Positions 45,094-57,055 of a stretch of 64,000 nt of DNA are shown piece by piece (within the stretch, counting starts at the first letter, position 1; every line of letters begins with the position of its first letter). This stretch comes from Corynespora cassiicola. Its lineage: Eukaryota > Ascomycota > Dothideomycetes > Pleosporales > Corynesporascaceae. A program made the translations under genes and the position numbers. The stretch is taken from positions 1,054,001-1,118,000 of the forward strand of contig JAEUWY010000005.1 in assembly GCA_022059125.1 (NCBI GenBank). Reading direction: 5' to 3'. The notes beneath the pieces are model-generated. The model worked only from the letters and a program-made list of their open reading frames with translations. It searched no databases and was not told the DNA's origin.

Positions 45094-46376
45094 GGTGGCT
45101 GCTACGTCGAATGACGTCGGAGGGGGCCGGAGGGCCGCAACTGCGAAACGGAAGCTCTAGTTTTGGGCCATGCAAGAGAGAGAGAGGAATCGAGTGGAGC
45201 TGGAGAGGAGCTGGCGGGCGGTAGCGCGTGGGGGTATGGCGGGGCGCAAGGTCGAGGTCGAGGTTGTGAGGTTGTGATGGCGCGAGGGAGATCGGCGGCG
45301 CTGCAAAGCTACCAGACCACGGGTGCTTAGTCAGCGGACCTCATTGGCCGAGGCCGCTGCACCCCAGGCGGGCGCAACCAGCGAGGACAGGGGGGGGTGG
45401 GGGACTGGCGCCGGGGCGGCAGCGAGGACTGGGCTGGCAGAGGACGCGCAGGCTGGCACACGCAAGTCGCGGCGGGCTCACGGGCTGGCGACAGCGGGCT
45501 CTGGCATGGCGGCGCGGGGCGGCGGGCTGGTGTTGTTGGGTTGCACGGCGGCGACCAGGATGCGGGCAACAATGATGTGTGCCAATTGAGGTACCTGAGC
45601 TAGGCCTGAAGCGTCGATGCACTGGACAGGCCGCTGGAGCTTCGTCGACCAGGTTGCGCCCATGGCCGCGCAGAGACCCTGAAAGCATAAACAACAACAC
45701 ACGGCCGGCCCTGGCACGGCGGCGCCGCAGTGGGCGACAGGGCACGATCGGGCGCAGGCAGTAGACAGCCGGGCCCATTCCGCAGACGGCGACGAGGGCA
45801 GAGCGCGAGTGACCTGCTGTCGCGGCCGGCGAGCTAGCAGCCGGCCATGGTGGACTGAGAGAGAGCGTGTGCCCGAGAGGCTGGCCGAGGGTGATAAAAG
45901 TGCCGCGCGCTCGCAGCATCCCGTCGTCTCTCTCTCTTTTGCCAGTCTTCCGCCATTGACGCCGCTGTCGTCGTCGCCGTTGCTGCCCAGCCCCGCGGCC
46001 TGAGGCTCTCTGGTCGTCATGCATGGCTGCTGATGAGTGCGCGAGTGACCGACTCCCTCCTCGCTCGTCTGCCAAGTTCCCTCATTCCCAGCGACAAGTC
46101 GCCCAGCAGCCCCCTTCTCCCCCATCCACCGTCCCCCGTCCCCTCCTCCTCGCCCGCATCGCCATCTGCGCCGCATCGCCCACCACGCCCGTTGCCCGGC
46201 CGTCTCCACGCTCGCTCGTCGACAAGGCGCCGCCCGTGCCAGTCGCCGCTCGAAACGGTGTCGGCCCCTCTTAATCTAGGGCGCTCAGTGCGTCGGAATC
46301 CGCTAGCCAGGCCCGCATCTGCTCCTTGCACCCAGCCAGCCAGCGAGAGCAGCGCAGCCAGAGCAGCCTCGTCGCC
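45094..46376. other. 1.3 kb GC-rich divergent promoter / 5' leader
   Basis: High GC makes many long spurious frames on both strands here, but none has a domain. The stretch should contain the promoters of the G-patch and kinase genes and a long pyrimidine-rich leader of the kinase (CT runs near 45930 and 46100-46150). Confidence 0.55.
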
Positions 46377-49300
46377 ATGTCAGCCGCTGCTCCCACCGCG
46401 CTGCCCGTCCGCACCCAGTCCACCCGGCGCCCGCAGACGCTCAACCCCAACTCGCCCCAGGACCGCCCGCACCGCTCCAGCTCGACGTCGTCGCGCCCGG
46501 CCTCGCTCTCGCAGCACCCGCAGCCCTCGCAGCACCAGCACCAGCACCAGCACCAGCACCAGCACCCGCCCCAGCTCCCGCCTGCGCACGGCCGCCACCC
46601 CCCTCAGCAACCCAATCTCGCCAACGTCGACCGCCGCGACTTCGAGCAGTCCAATCTTGCCTCCTCGCCCGCCGCCCGCCGCACCTCCTCGCGCGACCGT
46701 CAACCCCCTGCACCACCCCATCCGGACTCGAGCAGGAGGGGTCACACGCGCTATGCGTCTGACGCGTCGACGGCTTCCGCAATGCCCATCAACGGCGTAG
46801 CTACTGACAGTGCGAGGTCGGGTCCCGCCGCCGCCGGCGCCACGAAGCGGAGGACCACCATCACCGCTCCGCACACGGGACAATGGGCCCTGGGGAAGAC
46901 TATTGGTGCGGGCAGCATGGGCAAGGTGAAGCTGGCCAAGAATGCTGCTTCTGGAGAACAGGTACGTCGACTCCTGCTGGCGGGGACCGAGTCCCCTGAG
47001 GCCACCGCCCGTCTGTCCGAGAGGGCCCCCCTCTCGGACGCCCTGGGCCACCATCCAGGGCCACGCCCTGGCGATGCTGGCTCAATGGGCCGATCGCCAA
47101 AGTTTTGCTAGTCGTCAGAGTGACAGTCGCTAACTAACCCTTTAGGTTGCTGTCAAAATTGTGCCTCGACAGTCGACTGATCAGCACCACAGCCAGGCCG
47201 ATCGCGAGCGGGCAGACCATTCCAAGGAGGTTCGCACGGCAAGGGAGGCCGCCATCGTGAGCCTCCTCAACCACCCCTATGTCTGCGGCATGCGCGATGT
47301 CGTCCGGACAAACTACCACTGGTACATGTTCTTCGAGTTCGTCAACGGCGGCCAGATGCTGGATTACATCATCTCGCACGGCCGCCTGAAGGAGAAGCAG
47401 GCCCGCAAGTTTGCCCGCCAGATCGCAAGCGCCCTGGACTACTGCCACCGCAACAGCATCGTCCATCGAGACTTGAAGATTGAGAACATCCTCATCAGCA
47501 AGACTGGCGACATCAAGATCATCGACTTCGGCCTGAGCAACCTCTTCTCCCCGAGGAACCAGCTCAAGACCTTCTGCGGTAGTCTGTATTTTGCTGCCCC
47601 CGAACTGCTGCAGGCCAAGCAGTACACTGGCCCCGAGGTCGATGTATGGAGCTTTGGCATAGTCCTTTACGTCCTGGTGTGCGGAAAGGTGCCGTTTGAT
47701 GACCAGAGCATGCCACAGTTGCATGCCAAGATCAAGAAGGGGCACGTTGATTACCCGCCATGGTTGTCTGCAGGTAATGTCTCACAGCCTCTTGTCCCTG
47801 CGTCCTCGCTAATCATCCTAGAATGCCGCAACCTTATCCATAGGATGCTGCAGACCGATCCCACCCAGCGTATGACGCTGGGAGAGATCATGAACCATCC
47901 ATGGCTGACAAAGGGATTCAATAGCCCTCCGGAGAACTACCTCCCGCATCGCGAACCCTTGCAGCTTCCTCTCGACAAGGAAGTGATCGACAAGATGACC
48001 GGCTTTGATTTCGGAACCCCAGAGTACATCACCACCCAATTGACTAATATTCTCCAGTCGGAGGAATACCAGCGTGCGGTTCGACTCTACGGCCGCAGGG
48101 CAACAGCCCAGACACCTGAAGCGGAGAAGAAGAGGGGCATGTTCGATTTTTACAAGCGACGCAACTCGATCTCAAGCAGGGAACAGCTTTCCAACCCCTC
48201 TACCGAGGACGTGCAGCGTGGATTGGATCCAGTCAACGCATATAGCCCTTTGATTTCCGTCTATTATCTTGTTCGCGAGAAGAGGGATCGGGAGAGGCTC
48301 GAGGCCAACCCCGGCGCGACGTCCATGCCACAGAGCCCTGGGGAGAAGCCATTGAAGATGCCAGACCTTCCAGCACCGGAGGCAGCATACACTAACTCGG
48401 CCACTTATGAGATGGCTGGCGAGAAACCGACGGGCGGACGATCTCGGCCCCGGGCAAGGACCCACGGCGAAGATGAGGTTACGGATGACTTGAAGAAGAT
48501 GAATTTCAATGCCCCACCACCCGTTTCTCCTGCTGTTCTCTCCCCACCTGTTGAACAGCCCAAGAAAGAGAGTACCGCCGCCGGCTTGTTGCGCAGGTTC
48601 AGTACGAGGAAGCATAGAAATCCAGACCGTGACCGTACTGACCACCCTCCTACCCCGCAGCTCGCCGTCTCTGGCCCCACAGAGCCGGCTAGTGTTCCAA
48701 GGAAGAGCTTCAGTGTCCGCCGGACACGCGAGAAGGATGCGCAGTCAGCCTCGCACCTTCAGCCGAGCGATACAAACCAGCCAGAGCTGCTCTCTCCGCC
48801 TGGAAGTGCAAATAGCGCAGCGCGAAAGTTGAAGGCGCTCGGTCGTTCTACGAGTGTCAACGGTGCTGACCTCCGAAGGCGGCTGAGCCGTCGAGGAAGG
48901 TCCTCGGAAGACCCAGGAAATCCGCCCCCCACGAGCGGCTCTGACCGCTCGAGCATGAGTGCTCAGCGCACAAAGCCAGCAAATGACGCTGCGTCGGACG
49001 ATCTCTCGGCCAGTCCCCGCAGGGCTCCCGCCTCTCGTGCAAAGAGCCTTGGCCATGCGCGCAGAGAGAGCATACAAGCCCGACGTGCTCGCAGGGAGGC
49101 GGCCAGAGAATCAAACGTCCCAGAGGAAACTGATGCTGAGCTCGCCGAGTCGCATGTGGAGGCAAGCCGTAGCCCCGACGCGGTGAAGCCCGTCTTCCTC
49201 AAAGGCCTGTTCAGCGTGTCGACGACCAGCAACAAGCCTCTGGCATTCATCCAAGCTGACATTATCCGAGTCTTGGACCAGCTCGGTATTACGTATACTG

Positions 49301-49779
49301 AGATCAAGGGTGGTTTCAAGTGTCGTCATAGCCCGAGCATCGATGTGCACAGGGGTATTGACTCGCCATCCGCAGGGCCTCCCCCAAGCGGAAGCCATCG
49401 ACGGAAAATCAGCTTCACCGGCTTTAGGAGCGGCGAGCGTGAGCGAGAAGAGTTCCGAGAGCAGCACCGCAATCCCCAGACACCGAGGACGCCGCGCACT
49501 CGGCCATCGGCTGCGGACCGCAGCTATACGAACACGGATGAATCCGACGGAAGCGAGGAAAAGGACGAGAACCAGCGGCCGCGACGCGCCGTGGCTGCAG
49601 GCGAGACGACTACGCATGTGCAGAGTGACCTCGGCGGAAGCATGGCGCTTGTCTTTGAGATTCTCATTGTCAAGGTGCCTCTGCTGCAGCTGCACGGCAT
49701 CCAGTTCAAGAAGGTCGATGGAGGCACGTGGCAGTACAAGAACATGGCCCAGGCCATTCTGGCGGAGCTGCGACTGTAA
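46377..49779 (+). CDS. KIN1: KIN1/MARK-type Ser/Thr protein kinase with C-terminal KA1 domain
   Basis: Exons 46377-46961, 47146-47773 and 47822-49779 encode 1056 aa. A disordered, His/Gln- and Pro-rich N-terminus (~160 aa) precedes the kinase domain: glycine loop GKTIGAGSMGKV, VAVKIV lysine, HRDLKIEN catalytic loop, IDFGLSN, activation segment LKTFCGSLYFAAPE. The first intron (184 nt) splits the glycine loop from the lysine. A long Ser/Arg-rich linker leads to a KA1-like membrane-binding end: VHRGIDSPSAG upstream, then ALVFEILIVKVPLLQLHGIQFKKVDGGTWQYKN. KIN1 kinases act at the plasma membrane in polarity, exocytosis, septation and ER stress. The second intron is 48 nt and reads in frame, so it could be missed by simple ORF calling. 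Confidence 0.92.
46530..46565 (+). repeat. Hexanucleotide microsatellite (CAGCAC)6 inside KIN1
   Basis: Six perfect copies encode (Gln-His)6 in the disordered N-terminus. Being a 6-mer, copy-number change would alter length without a frameshift. Confidence 0.9.
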
Positions 49780-50654
49780 GTAAACGAGCGAGGCGTTATT
49801 GGGTTTTCAAGGCATTTTCACCAGCAAAGGAGGAGAGGTAATTGTTTTGGTGCGTGGTGTAGCCAGCAGCAACGACAAACGAATCTCATTTGTAATTCTT
49901 CATTCGTCGATTCAGTTTTTTCTGCTTCTGGAAAAATTGGGCAGTGGGTTTGAAAACGAACAGCCGCTCGTTTGGAGGCCAGAGTTTATTGTTCTTCTTG
50001 TGGTGCATAGACACATTGTAATTTGGGGTTGCTTAGATTGACGGATGGCGAGCCGCTGGCCATCTCTTTTTGTACTTTGAGGGACATTTAGGGTGAAGCA
50101 AGAGTCTCGGGGCAGTCTGGTGCCTTGATAAAGCTATTGTGTGCCATTGTGCTGTGGTATTTCTTGAGGTGCTGTTGTTGCCTATCGGCCAGGCCGACTT
50201 TGCGTCGTGGTTTGCCCATGGTAAGATGGCTAGGTATGATACAAGCCTTGCTCCCCCCCGCTTGTCCCAGGGCTCCTTCTCTCTCCATCTCTCGCACAAA
50301 CGCCCTCCATCCCCGAGGCCTGCGACCCGTTTGAACACCCTGATAAGCCCCTCGTGCGGGCAAGTTAGTTGTACGGCGCTTTTTGCGTCGGCCATCGGCG
50401 AAGCGGTGCCTGGAAGGGAGATCGGCGCCCAATAGTCGCCAAGTTGGGGCACGGGCCAATCGTGGGGTCTGTTTCAGCGAGCCGACCTCACTCACCTCGA
50501 ATGCGCCTGGACAAACACACCCCACACCTTTTCTGCCCTCCACGTCCCTTATTAAAACCCCACGACCCTGCTCCCCACATCCTTTGCTCGGCGCAACCAG
50601 ACTCGCTCCATCAGATCCCGCGAATACGACTGACAACCCCCAGACGTGGTTCCA
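49780..50654. other. Intergenic region between KIN1 and CAF40 genes
   Basis: 3' flank of the kinase and promoter/leader of CAF40. A C-rich segment precedes the CAF40 start (50510-50600). No supported ORF. Confidence 0.55.
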
Positions 50655-51935
50655 ATGCAACACATCTTCACCCACCAGCAGCAATATCCGGGTGAGTGGT
50701 CGCAGGGCCACCACCAGCACCCAAACCACCATGTAGCCCAGCACGGCCAGCTTCAGGCGCAGGCACAGGCGCAGGCTCAGGCGCAGGCCGCTGCCGCCGC
50801 CGCCGCCGCCGCTCAGCAGCAACATTACAACCGCATTGCGGGCAACAACGGCTCCGCCATGCCAGGGAGCGGAATTATCCCCCGCGGCCCTGCAAACGAC
50901 CTACAAACATCCGCTGCAGACATCGGAATGACCGAGGAGAATAGGCGCGTTCTCGAGTGGATCGCTCAGCTTATGAAGCAGAACACCCGCGAGACGGCCC
51001 TCCTCGAGTTGAGCAAGAAGCGAGAGCAAGTCCCCGAGCTGGCTCTTATTCTCTGGCACTCGTTCGGTAGCGACGTCCCCCAGGGCCCTTCTAAAGACTC
51101 CCCCGTTAACCATGCATCAGGTGTCATGGCGTCGCTCCTTCAAGAGATCATCTCCGTCTATCCTCTACTCAACCCCTCGCAGTTGACGGCTGCCGCCTCA
51201 AACCGCGTCTGCAATGCCCTTGCGCTGCTTCAGTGCGTCGCATCTCACACAGAGACCCGTGGCCTCTTTTTGAGTGGTAAGCCGCAGCCTGGTATCGTCC
51301 GAAAGTCAAGCTAACATGAAGGCAGCGCATATCCCGCTCTTCCTCTACCCGTTCTTGAACACCACGTCAAAATCGCGGCCTTTCGAATACCTCCGTCTCA
51401 CTTCGCTCGGCGTCATCGGCGCACTCGTCAAGAATGACTCGTCGGAAGTAATCAACTTTTTGTTGACTACCGAGATCATCCCCCTCTGCTTGCGCATAAT
51501 GGAAACCGGCTCGGAACTCAGCAAGACCGTCGCAATATTCATTGTTCAGAAGATATTGCTGGACGACGTGGGCCTGGCCTATATTTGCCAGACGTACGAG
51601 CGCTTTTACGCGGTCGGAACCGTTCTTAGCAATATGGTTAATCAATTGGTAGAGCAGCAGACTGTCCGTCTGCTCAAACACGTTGTGCGCTGCTTCCTTC
51701 GGTATGTGCCCCTGATCCGCGTCCACACGAACCACCACTAATCATTGATAGTCTGAGCGATAACGCCCGAGCCCGCGAGGCGCTTCGCCAGTGTCTTCCT
51801 GAGCCTCTCCGTGATGCCACCTTTTCATCGGTCCTCCGCGACGATGCTGCCACTAAGCGCTGCCTTGCACAGCTCTTGATCAACCTTTCGGACAACGTCG
51901 TCGAGCAGCCCAACAACCAGCAGCTCCTCCACTAA
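50655..51935 (+). CDS. CAF40: CCR4-NOT complex subunit CAF40/CNOT9 (Rcd1)
   Basis: Exons 50655-51276, 51326-51701 and 51752-51935 encode 393 aa. The N-terminus is His/Gln-rich with a (Gln-Ala)n and poly-Ala tract, variable in fungi. The Rcd1 armadillo core starts near [20 protein letters not shown]. It continues with [100 protein letters not shown] and QCLPEPLR. It is a scaffold subunit of the CCR4-NOT deadenylase, binding RNA-decay adaptors in the cytoplasm and nucleus. Introns are 49 and 50 nt with CTAAC branch sites. The core is highly conserved, so the assignment is firm. Confidence 0.95.
50752..50815 (+). repeat. Low-complexity Gln-Ala / poly-Ala coding tract in CAF40
   Basis: Alternating CAG-GCN codons run into a GCN run, encoding about six Gln-Ala pairs and then nine alanines. 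It is outside the conserved armadillo core. Confidence 0.75.
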
Positions 51936-52489
51936 ATGATGCGAAACTCCTTGAATGCAGGCTCGCGTCACCAGAGACGGTGTGTCTGAACACTTCTACC
52001 CTTCGTGTATGATATCGGCTTTGGCTGCATTTGAAAGGGGAACGAACCTCCACCTTTCCCCTTTCCCTATTCCCATTTCCAAACGATCTACTTTGGTCCC
52101 CGGCGTCGTGCGGCGATACCCGTTGCAGCAGTGTTCATGAACCTCTGTTTTGTTTTTTGAAAGCCCGAGGTGCAGCACCCATCTAATTTCCTTTTACAGC
52201 CTCCCTTTTCCTTTCCCAACAATACACACATGATTTATTCCTTCTTCTTTTTCCTATTCTCTCTGTGTAACTCCCATCGGTTTTCCTGGGTCGGGGGAGG
52301 TTAGGGAAGGAGTCTGGGATCAACTTTTACAATGCATGGGGTCGGTGCTCATCCTTTTCCAATTTTTTCCATCTTAGTCCCCTTCTTCCCTTTTCTTTTC
52401 TTGCGTGTGCGTGTGTGTTTTTTCAAGGCATGGCATGGATATAGCGGCATCAATGACTTGCGAGGGAGGCATGAAGGGATGGATCGATG

Positions 52490-52519
52490 GTCGGGTCAGG
52501 TCAGGTCGGGTCGGGTCGG
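52490..52519. repeat. Pentamer tandem repeat, six units
   Basis: Units gtcgg, gtcag, gtcag, gtcgg, gtcgg, gtcgg follow head to tail in the non-coding gap. Likely replication slippage. Confidence 0.8.
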
Positions 52520-52660
52520 TTACGGCGGGCATGACTTCTCATGGCTTCTTGGGCGTGCGGAAGGAATGGGGTCTAGCAAAAAAGTTTCGACTTGTACTGT
52601 ACTTTATGAACGACGGCGGGCGAACCATGCATCATGCTGTTCCTTATTCCAATGTGCAAA

Positions 52661-52694
52661 GGCGTGGGTTCCCAGGCGTGGGTTCCCAGGCGTG
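52661..52694. repeat. 14-nt tandem repeat, two copies plus partial
   Basis: The unit ggcgtgggttccca occurs twice at 52661-52688, followed by a partial ggcgtg. Non-coding. Confidence 0.85.
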
Positions 52695-53048
52695 AATGTG
52701 ATTCAAGTGCAACGTGCAGGCCAAGTGCTGGAGAGACGGGCCTCGGATGCCAAGTACAAGTCACCCAATGCCACAAATGTACGAAAGTATCATGACCTGT
52801 TATCTTCTTATTCATATTATAGCTAGCTTGTACATTGAAATGTAGTTTGAGAAATCTGTCCCAGTGAGGAGAGCTCGCGAAGAGCGCGAACAGCAGCAGT
52901 AGCTAGGTATATAGTCCCATCTCCATCCCATTTTCCCAGCCGAAAAAAAAGGCACATAACCCCATTCCTAAAACCACCCAGCCTCATAACGCGCATGCTA
53001 CCCTTTATCACCCTCACCCATTGCCCACCCAACCTGTACCTTCTAGTC

Positions 53049-55909
53049 CTAATACTCGAAATCATCATCTACACTCGGACCCTTGTTCTTGGTCACGCTC
53101 TCCTGCCTCTGATACATATCCGCAATCATGCGGCTCGTAGACGCCATATCCGGCTTCTTATCATCCCTCTCCTTGATAAACCTTGGAAACCTCAAGCTGA
53201 CTCCCTTCCCCCCACCCCCCACCTCATCCGCCGCGGCCTTGTACCTGGGCGAGAGTGTGAGATCGGCCGTCTTGACCTCCCACACATACCTAGGCTCGAA
53301 CCAGACATCTGGCTGGTCGTTCTTTCCGGCGGCGTGCGTGTAAAAAGGCTTTGGGCGGTCGATGACGACTTCCGAGAGCTGTTCGTAGAGCGTCTCGAGG
53401 ACGGCTTCGGAGAAGCCGGTTCCGATGTTGCATACGGTTTCGTAGTTTTGCGTGGCTGGGTTGTAGCATGCGAGGAGGAAGGCGCCATATACCGAGGTGC
53501 GCTTTCCCTTGCCAAAGTAGGCTCCCAGGACGACCAGGTCGAGCGAGTCGCCCACGCCCGAGAGGTAGTCTTTCTTGACTTTAAGCCAGTTCTGGGAGCG
53601 CTTGGAGGGCTCATAGGAGGATTCGGGGCCGTCGAGCATCTTGACCATCAGGCCTTCGCAGGAGGCTTTTACCGAATCTTCGAGCAGGGTCTGGATCTCT
53701 TCGAGTTCGTTGGTGTTTTCGAATTTGGCAAAGGCGAATTCGCCTTCGACGGGCACGAAAGCGCTCGTGAGAGCTTCGCGGCGCTCACGGAAGGACTTGT
53801 TCACCAAGGCCTGTGGACAATGTTAGGAGTTGCAAAATTGGTTCGTGTTGGAGAAACGTACCTCGCCGTTTAGGTAGAGGATATCAAAAGCGAATACGCA
53901 AACTTTGACCTTCACGTCTTCAACCTTGACATCTTTCCTTTTCCGGGTCATGAGCTGCTGGAAAGGCAGGACCTTCTTCTCTTCCATGTCCCACGCCACA
54001 GTCTCACAGTCCAGTACAAAGCTCTTGGTACCATCCTTGACCCAGGAAGGTAGTTTCGCTAGAATGTCGGGGTATTTCTTCGACAGGTCTTCCGAGTTTC
54101 TCGAAAAGATATTGGAGACACCCTTTTCGCTTTTTCCTGCCGTAGGTGCCGCGGTTGCGAGCTCCATGTCGGCATCGTGGGCGACAAAATGAATCTGGGC
54201 ACGCTCTCCATCATACTTGTATTCGCAAGTGAAGTCTTTGCCTTCAAACCGGTCAAGCACCTCCGTAATTGACTTGGTTGGTTTAGCAAGCATAGGTTTC
54301 AATGGCACACCAGGCTGCAACCTGCAGTTCTCCCGCAGATTGAATATACCGTGCTCGAGCATTGCTGGGATGATAACTTCGTAGCTGGGAAGTTCACTAG
54401 GAAAGACGTTAGTACAAGACCGGCAACACCAACCTATCAGACATACCTGTAGACAGATTTGAGGGTAGACTCAGCCTTGGCCAAATCAGCAGTAGAAGGT
54501 ACTTTTCCGTCCTTTGACATCTCGTGGAAGATCATGGCTTGAGCCAGTGATACCAGGACCGTCTTCTCGGCTAGACCTAGGCGTAACTTGCCCTCTAATG
54601 TTCGGACAATAAACTTGGCCTCACTAGCACCACCTTTGTCCTTTTCAATGTCCACACTCTTGCCAGCGTTGTGTGCATCAGCGGCCGAAAGTAATTTTTT
54701 GATGCCGTCAACCTTCCTGCCCTGAGCGCCCTGTCCTTCGGTGGTGGCGATGGCCATTAAACCTTTATGCACACCAGGAACAGTGAGAGCCTTGGGCTTG
54801 AACATGGTTGGCTGCTTAGATCTACTCATAGCAGCGACTAGACCAAGGTCACCAATCTGGTTCTGATCGGTCTTGATGTGCTTCAAGCTTCTTCCTGTAC
54901 TCTCTGACACAGCTTTCATGATCAATGACTCGCCAATGCCCAACTCAATGCCAGCATAGTCGGCAGCAAGCTTGTTGATCATGAGCAAAATGGTTGGCAG
55001 TAGATCTGAAGGTGTCAGGCGTAGAACTTGACGGAGAAATAGTGAACAATGTGCCATGATCTCTAGGCGCTTGGTCGTCATCTCAATCTTGGAAAACGTC
55101 GTGCAAAGTGCGGCATAAGGCACAGGCTCCCCAGGCTTCCAGTCAGGGTATGGATCTTTCGAATTAGATGCGAGAGTAGTCTGAACCTTTTGGCGAGCCT
55201 TTGTTTTGGCAGCTGGAGGCTCTTCATCGGAGCTCGGAAGGTCCTCTTCTTCTTCTTCTTTGGCGCTCGACTCGCCTTCTTCAGCAGCAGCGGCGGGAGA
55301 AGGAGACTTCGCGACTTCCTTTTTTTTGCCCTTGCCCACCTTCACAGGAGCATCTTCCTCATCATCCTCGTCCTCTTCGACCTTGGTCTCAGCAGGGGCT
55401 TTCTTGCTCTTAACAGGTGCCTTCTCTGCCTTCTTTGGTGTAGCCTTTCCCTTCTTCGCTGCAGGTTCTGCTTTTGTAGGTTTTCTCCGCTGCCGCTTAG
55501 TTGGGGGCTCTTCGTCTGAATCCTCCTCCTCCTCTTTGACTTGTCGCTTCTTGCCTGTCTCCGAAGGAGAGCTGTCCACCTCCATAGCATCAGCATCGAC
55601 ATCTACTTCCTCTTTGACCTTAGCGGTAGCCTCTGAGTCGCCAATCTCTTCTACTTTCGATTGTTCTGATGAATATTCGGGTTCTTCCTTGGGTTCCTCA
55701 TCTTTCTTGACAGGCTTCGCTTTCGTAGAGAAAGATAGCTTGGACTGCTGGGTTTTGGGGGCCGCGCCGTTCGGCTTTCCGAAGAACTTCCTGCAAGCGG
55801 AAGATTAGTTCGATATTACACACCCAGCTGCGTGATTGAGGCGGTTGCCGCACGTTACAGTCATCTGGGAAGGCCGAACATACCCAAGGGTAGCTTGCTT
55901 GGGCGGCAT
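53049..55909 (-). CDS. CDC9: DNA ligase I (ATP-dependent, replicative)
   Basis: Exons 55909-55884, 55790-54447, 54396-53862 and 53810-53049 encode 888 aa. The N-terminal peptide [14 protein letters not shown] contains a PIP-box (Q-x-x-L-x-x-F-F) for PCNA binding; the box is assembled across the first 93-nt intron, which supports the tiny first exon. A long acidic/basic disordered region with KRQRR-type nuclear signals follows. Then come the DNA-binding domain ([19 protein letters not shown]), the adenylation domain with the nucleotidyl lysine in [39 protein letters not shown], and the OB-fold end with LSPRYKAA and [17 protein letters not shown]. It seals Okazaki fragments and repair nicks in the nucleus, possibly also in mitochondria through an alternative start. 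Divergent from the MIX23 gene. Confidence 0.95.
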
Positions 55910-56417
55910 GACTACAGTACGATAGATTGGCAGGTCGCTGCGCCACTTGCAGAGGGAATTGGTTGTGAAGGAAATGAAACGGCCTGAGGAAAGAGAAGCA
56001 GGAAACCGCAGTGATTTATAAGGTGTCAGAGTAGCGCAGGCAGAAGCATTGAGGCGCAGGAGCATACTCTGAGGGTCGAAGATGCCAAGTGCTGTGTGGA
56101 GTGAACCGCAGGCAGACACGCGTGTTGGTCGCGCCTTCGCGTCGCGAAGCTTCACGTGATGAGATTTGCTGACATCATGCCCGCGGCGACTAGGATCATC
56201 TTTCGTCTTGACTTGCATCACTCGAAGCTTCTCCGCGATCAGTCCACCCATTAAGTAGAGTCAACGACTTGAATGCAAGCCTTTTTTTGCTTGAACCCAA
56301 TCCTAACCTATATCACTTGTTTCCCGTAAATAAGCCACCCGTTCTGTTTTCGATCTGGCGAAGTACTTCTGGCAAAAGGCTCCATCTTCGGAGCCTACTC
56401 CCCCTCCGCAGCCCGCC
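55910..56417. promoter_or_regulatory. Divergent promoter, DNA ligase I / MIX23, with cell-cycle-type elements
   Basis: Contains ACGCGT (MluI cell-cycle box) at 56118-56123, an E2F/MBF-like TTCGCGTCGCGAA at 56136-56148, and TCACGTGA (CBF1-type palindrome) at 56152-56159. All lie within about 250 nt of the ligase start codon. Yeast CDC9 is known to be driven by MBF through such boxes; conservation here is inference from motif presence. Confidence 0.5.
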
Positions 56418-57055
56418 ATGTCCCAACCGTCTTCACGTCCTTCTCTTACGCCACAATTCTGCTTCAATCAGACAGCACTACGGGGTAAATCAGTCTTTCT
56501 ACAGAAACCCTCATGCACTAACTAATCTCAAGTCGTTGCGCAGACTTCCTTCGCATCTCCCGCGGTACCATAGACGATTCGATAACGCAGAACCTCAATG
56601 CCCTCCTAACGCCCGCCCAAATGGGCTTCGACCCGTCATCAACCTCTGCTCGACAGCTCTCTGCGCCCGCCCGTACTATACCTCCAGCACAATGCGACGA
56701 TTTCAAACAGCGCGTACTCTTCCCAAGCTGGGCCGTGCGGTCCGATGTACTGGACTACTGCGCGGGCGTCGCGACATCCCCAGATCCCGATGATCCGGAC
56801 AGCGTGCTGCGTCAAATAGAAGATGACAAGGCGAGGGAGCGCGTCGTCGACGAGCGACTGGACCCGTACTCGGGTCGATACTTTCCGCAAGAGGCGCGGA
56901 CAGAGAGCTTGGCCATGCTGATGCGGAATGAACGAGCTGTCGAGAAGATCATACGGACCCGCACGTGGAGCGTCGTGGGAGAGCGCTGCGGCTTAACCAG
57001 CGAGTCTGCTGAGGAGGCCTTCGACAAGTGGAGGTCTCAGCAGAGTAAGCGCTAA
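56418..57055 (+). CDS. Cid2/MIX23 family protein
   Basis: Exons 56418-56484 and 56544-57055 encode 192 aa. The protein opens MSQPSSRPSLTPQFCFNQTA, continues LRDFLRISRGTIDDSITQNLN (split by the 59-nt intron at Leu-Arg/Asp), and has conserved blocks QCDDFKQRVLFPSWAVRSDV, DPYSGRYFPQEARTE and VEKIIRTRTWSVVGERC. This matches the caffeine-induced death protein 2 family, whose yeast member MIX23 is a mitochondrial intermembrane-space protein affecting protein import. There is no cleavable presequence, as expected for cysteine-dependent import. It is head to head with DNA ligase I. A longer plus-strand frame from 56269 is a shadow in another frame. Confidence 0.8.

Larger units (their letters stand above)
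51936..53048. other. 1.1 kb convergent intergenic region with simple repeats
   Basis: Between the stop codons of CAF40 and DNA ligase. The ORF at 52332-52826 is composed of low-complexity sequence and has no motif. Two tandem repeats are listed separately. Confidence 0.55.

Noticed and set aside
45341..47111. Several 200-260 codon ORFs on both strands around the KIN1 start
   Set aside because: They come from high GC and few stop codons. Translations are Arg/Pro/Ala rich with no domain. Only the frame that splices into the kinase domain is kept.
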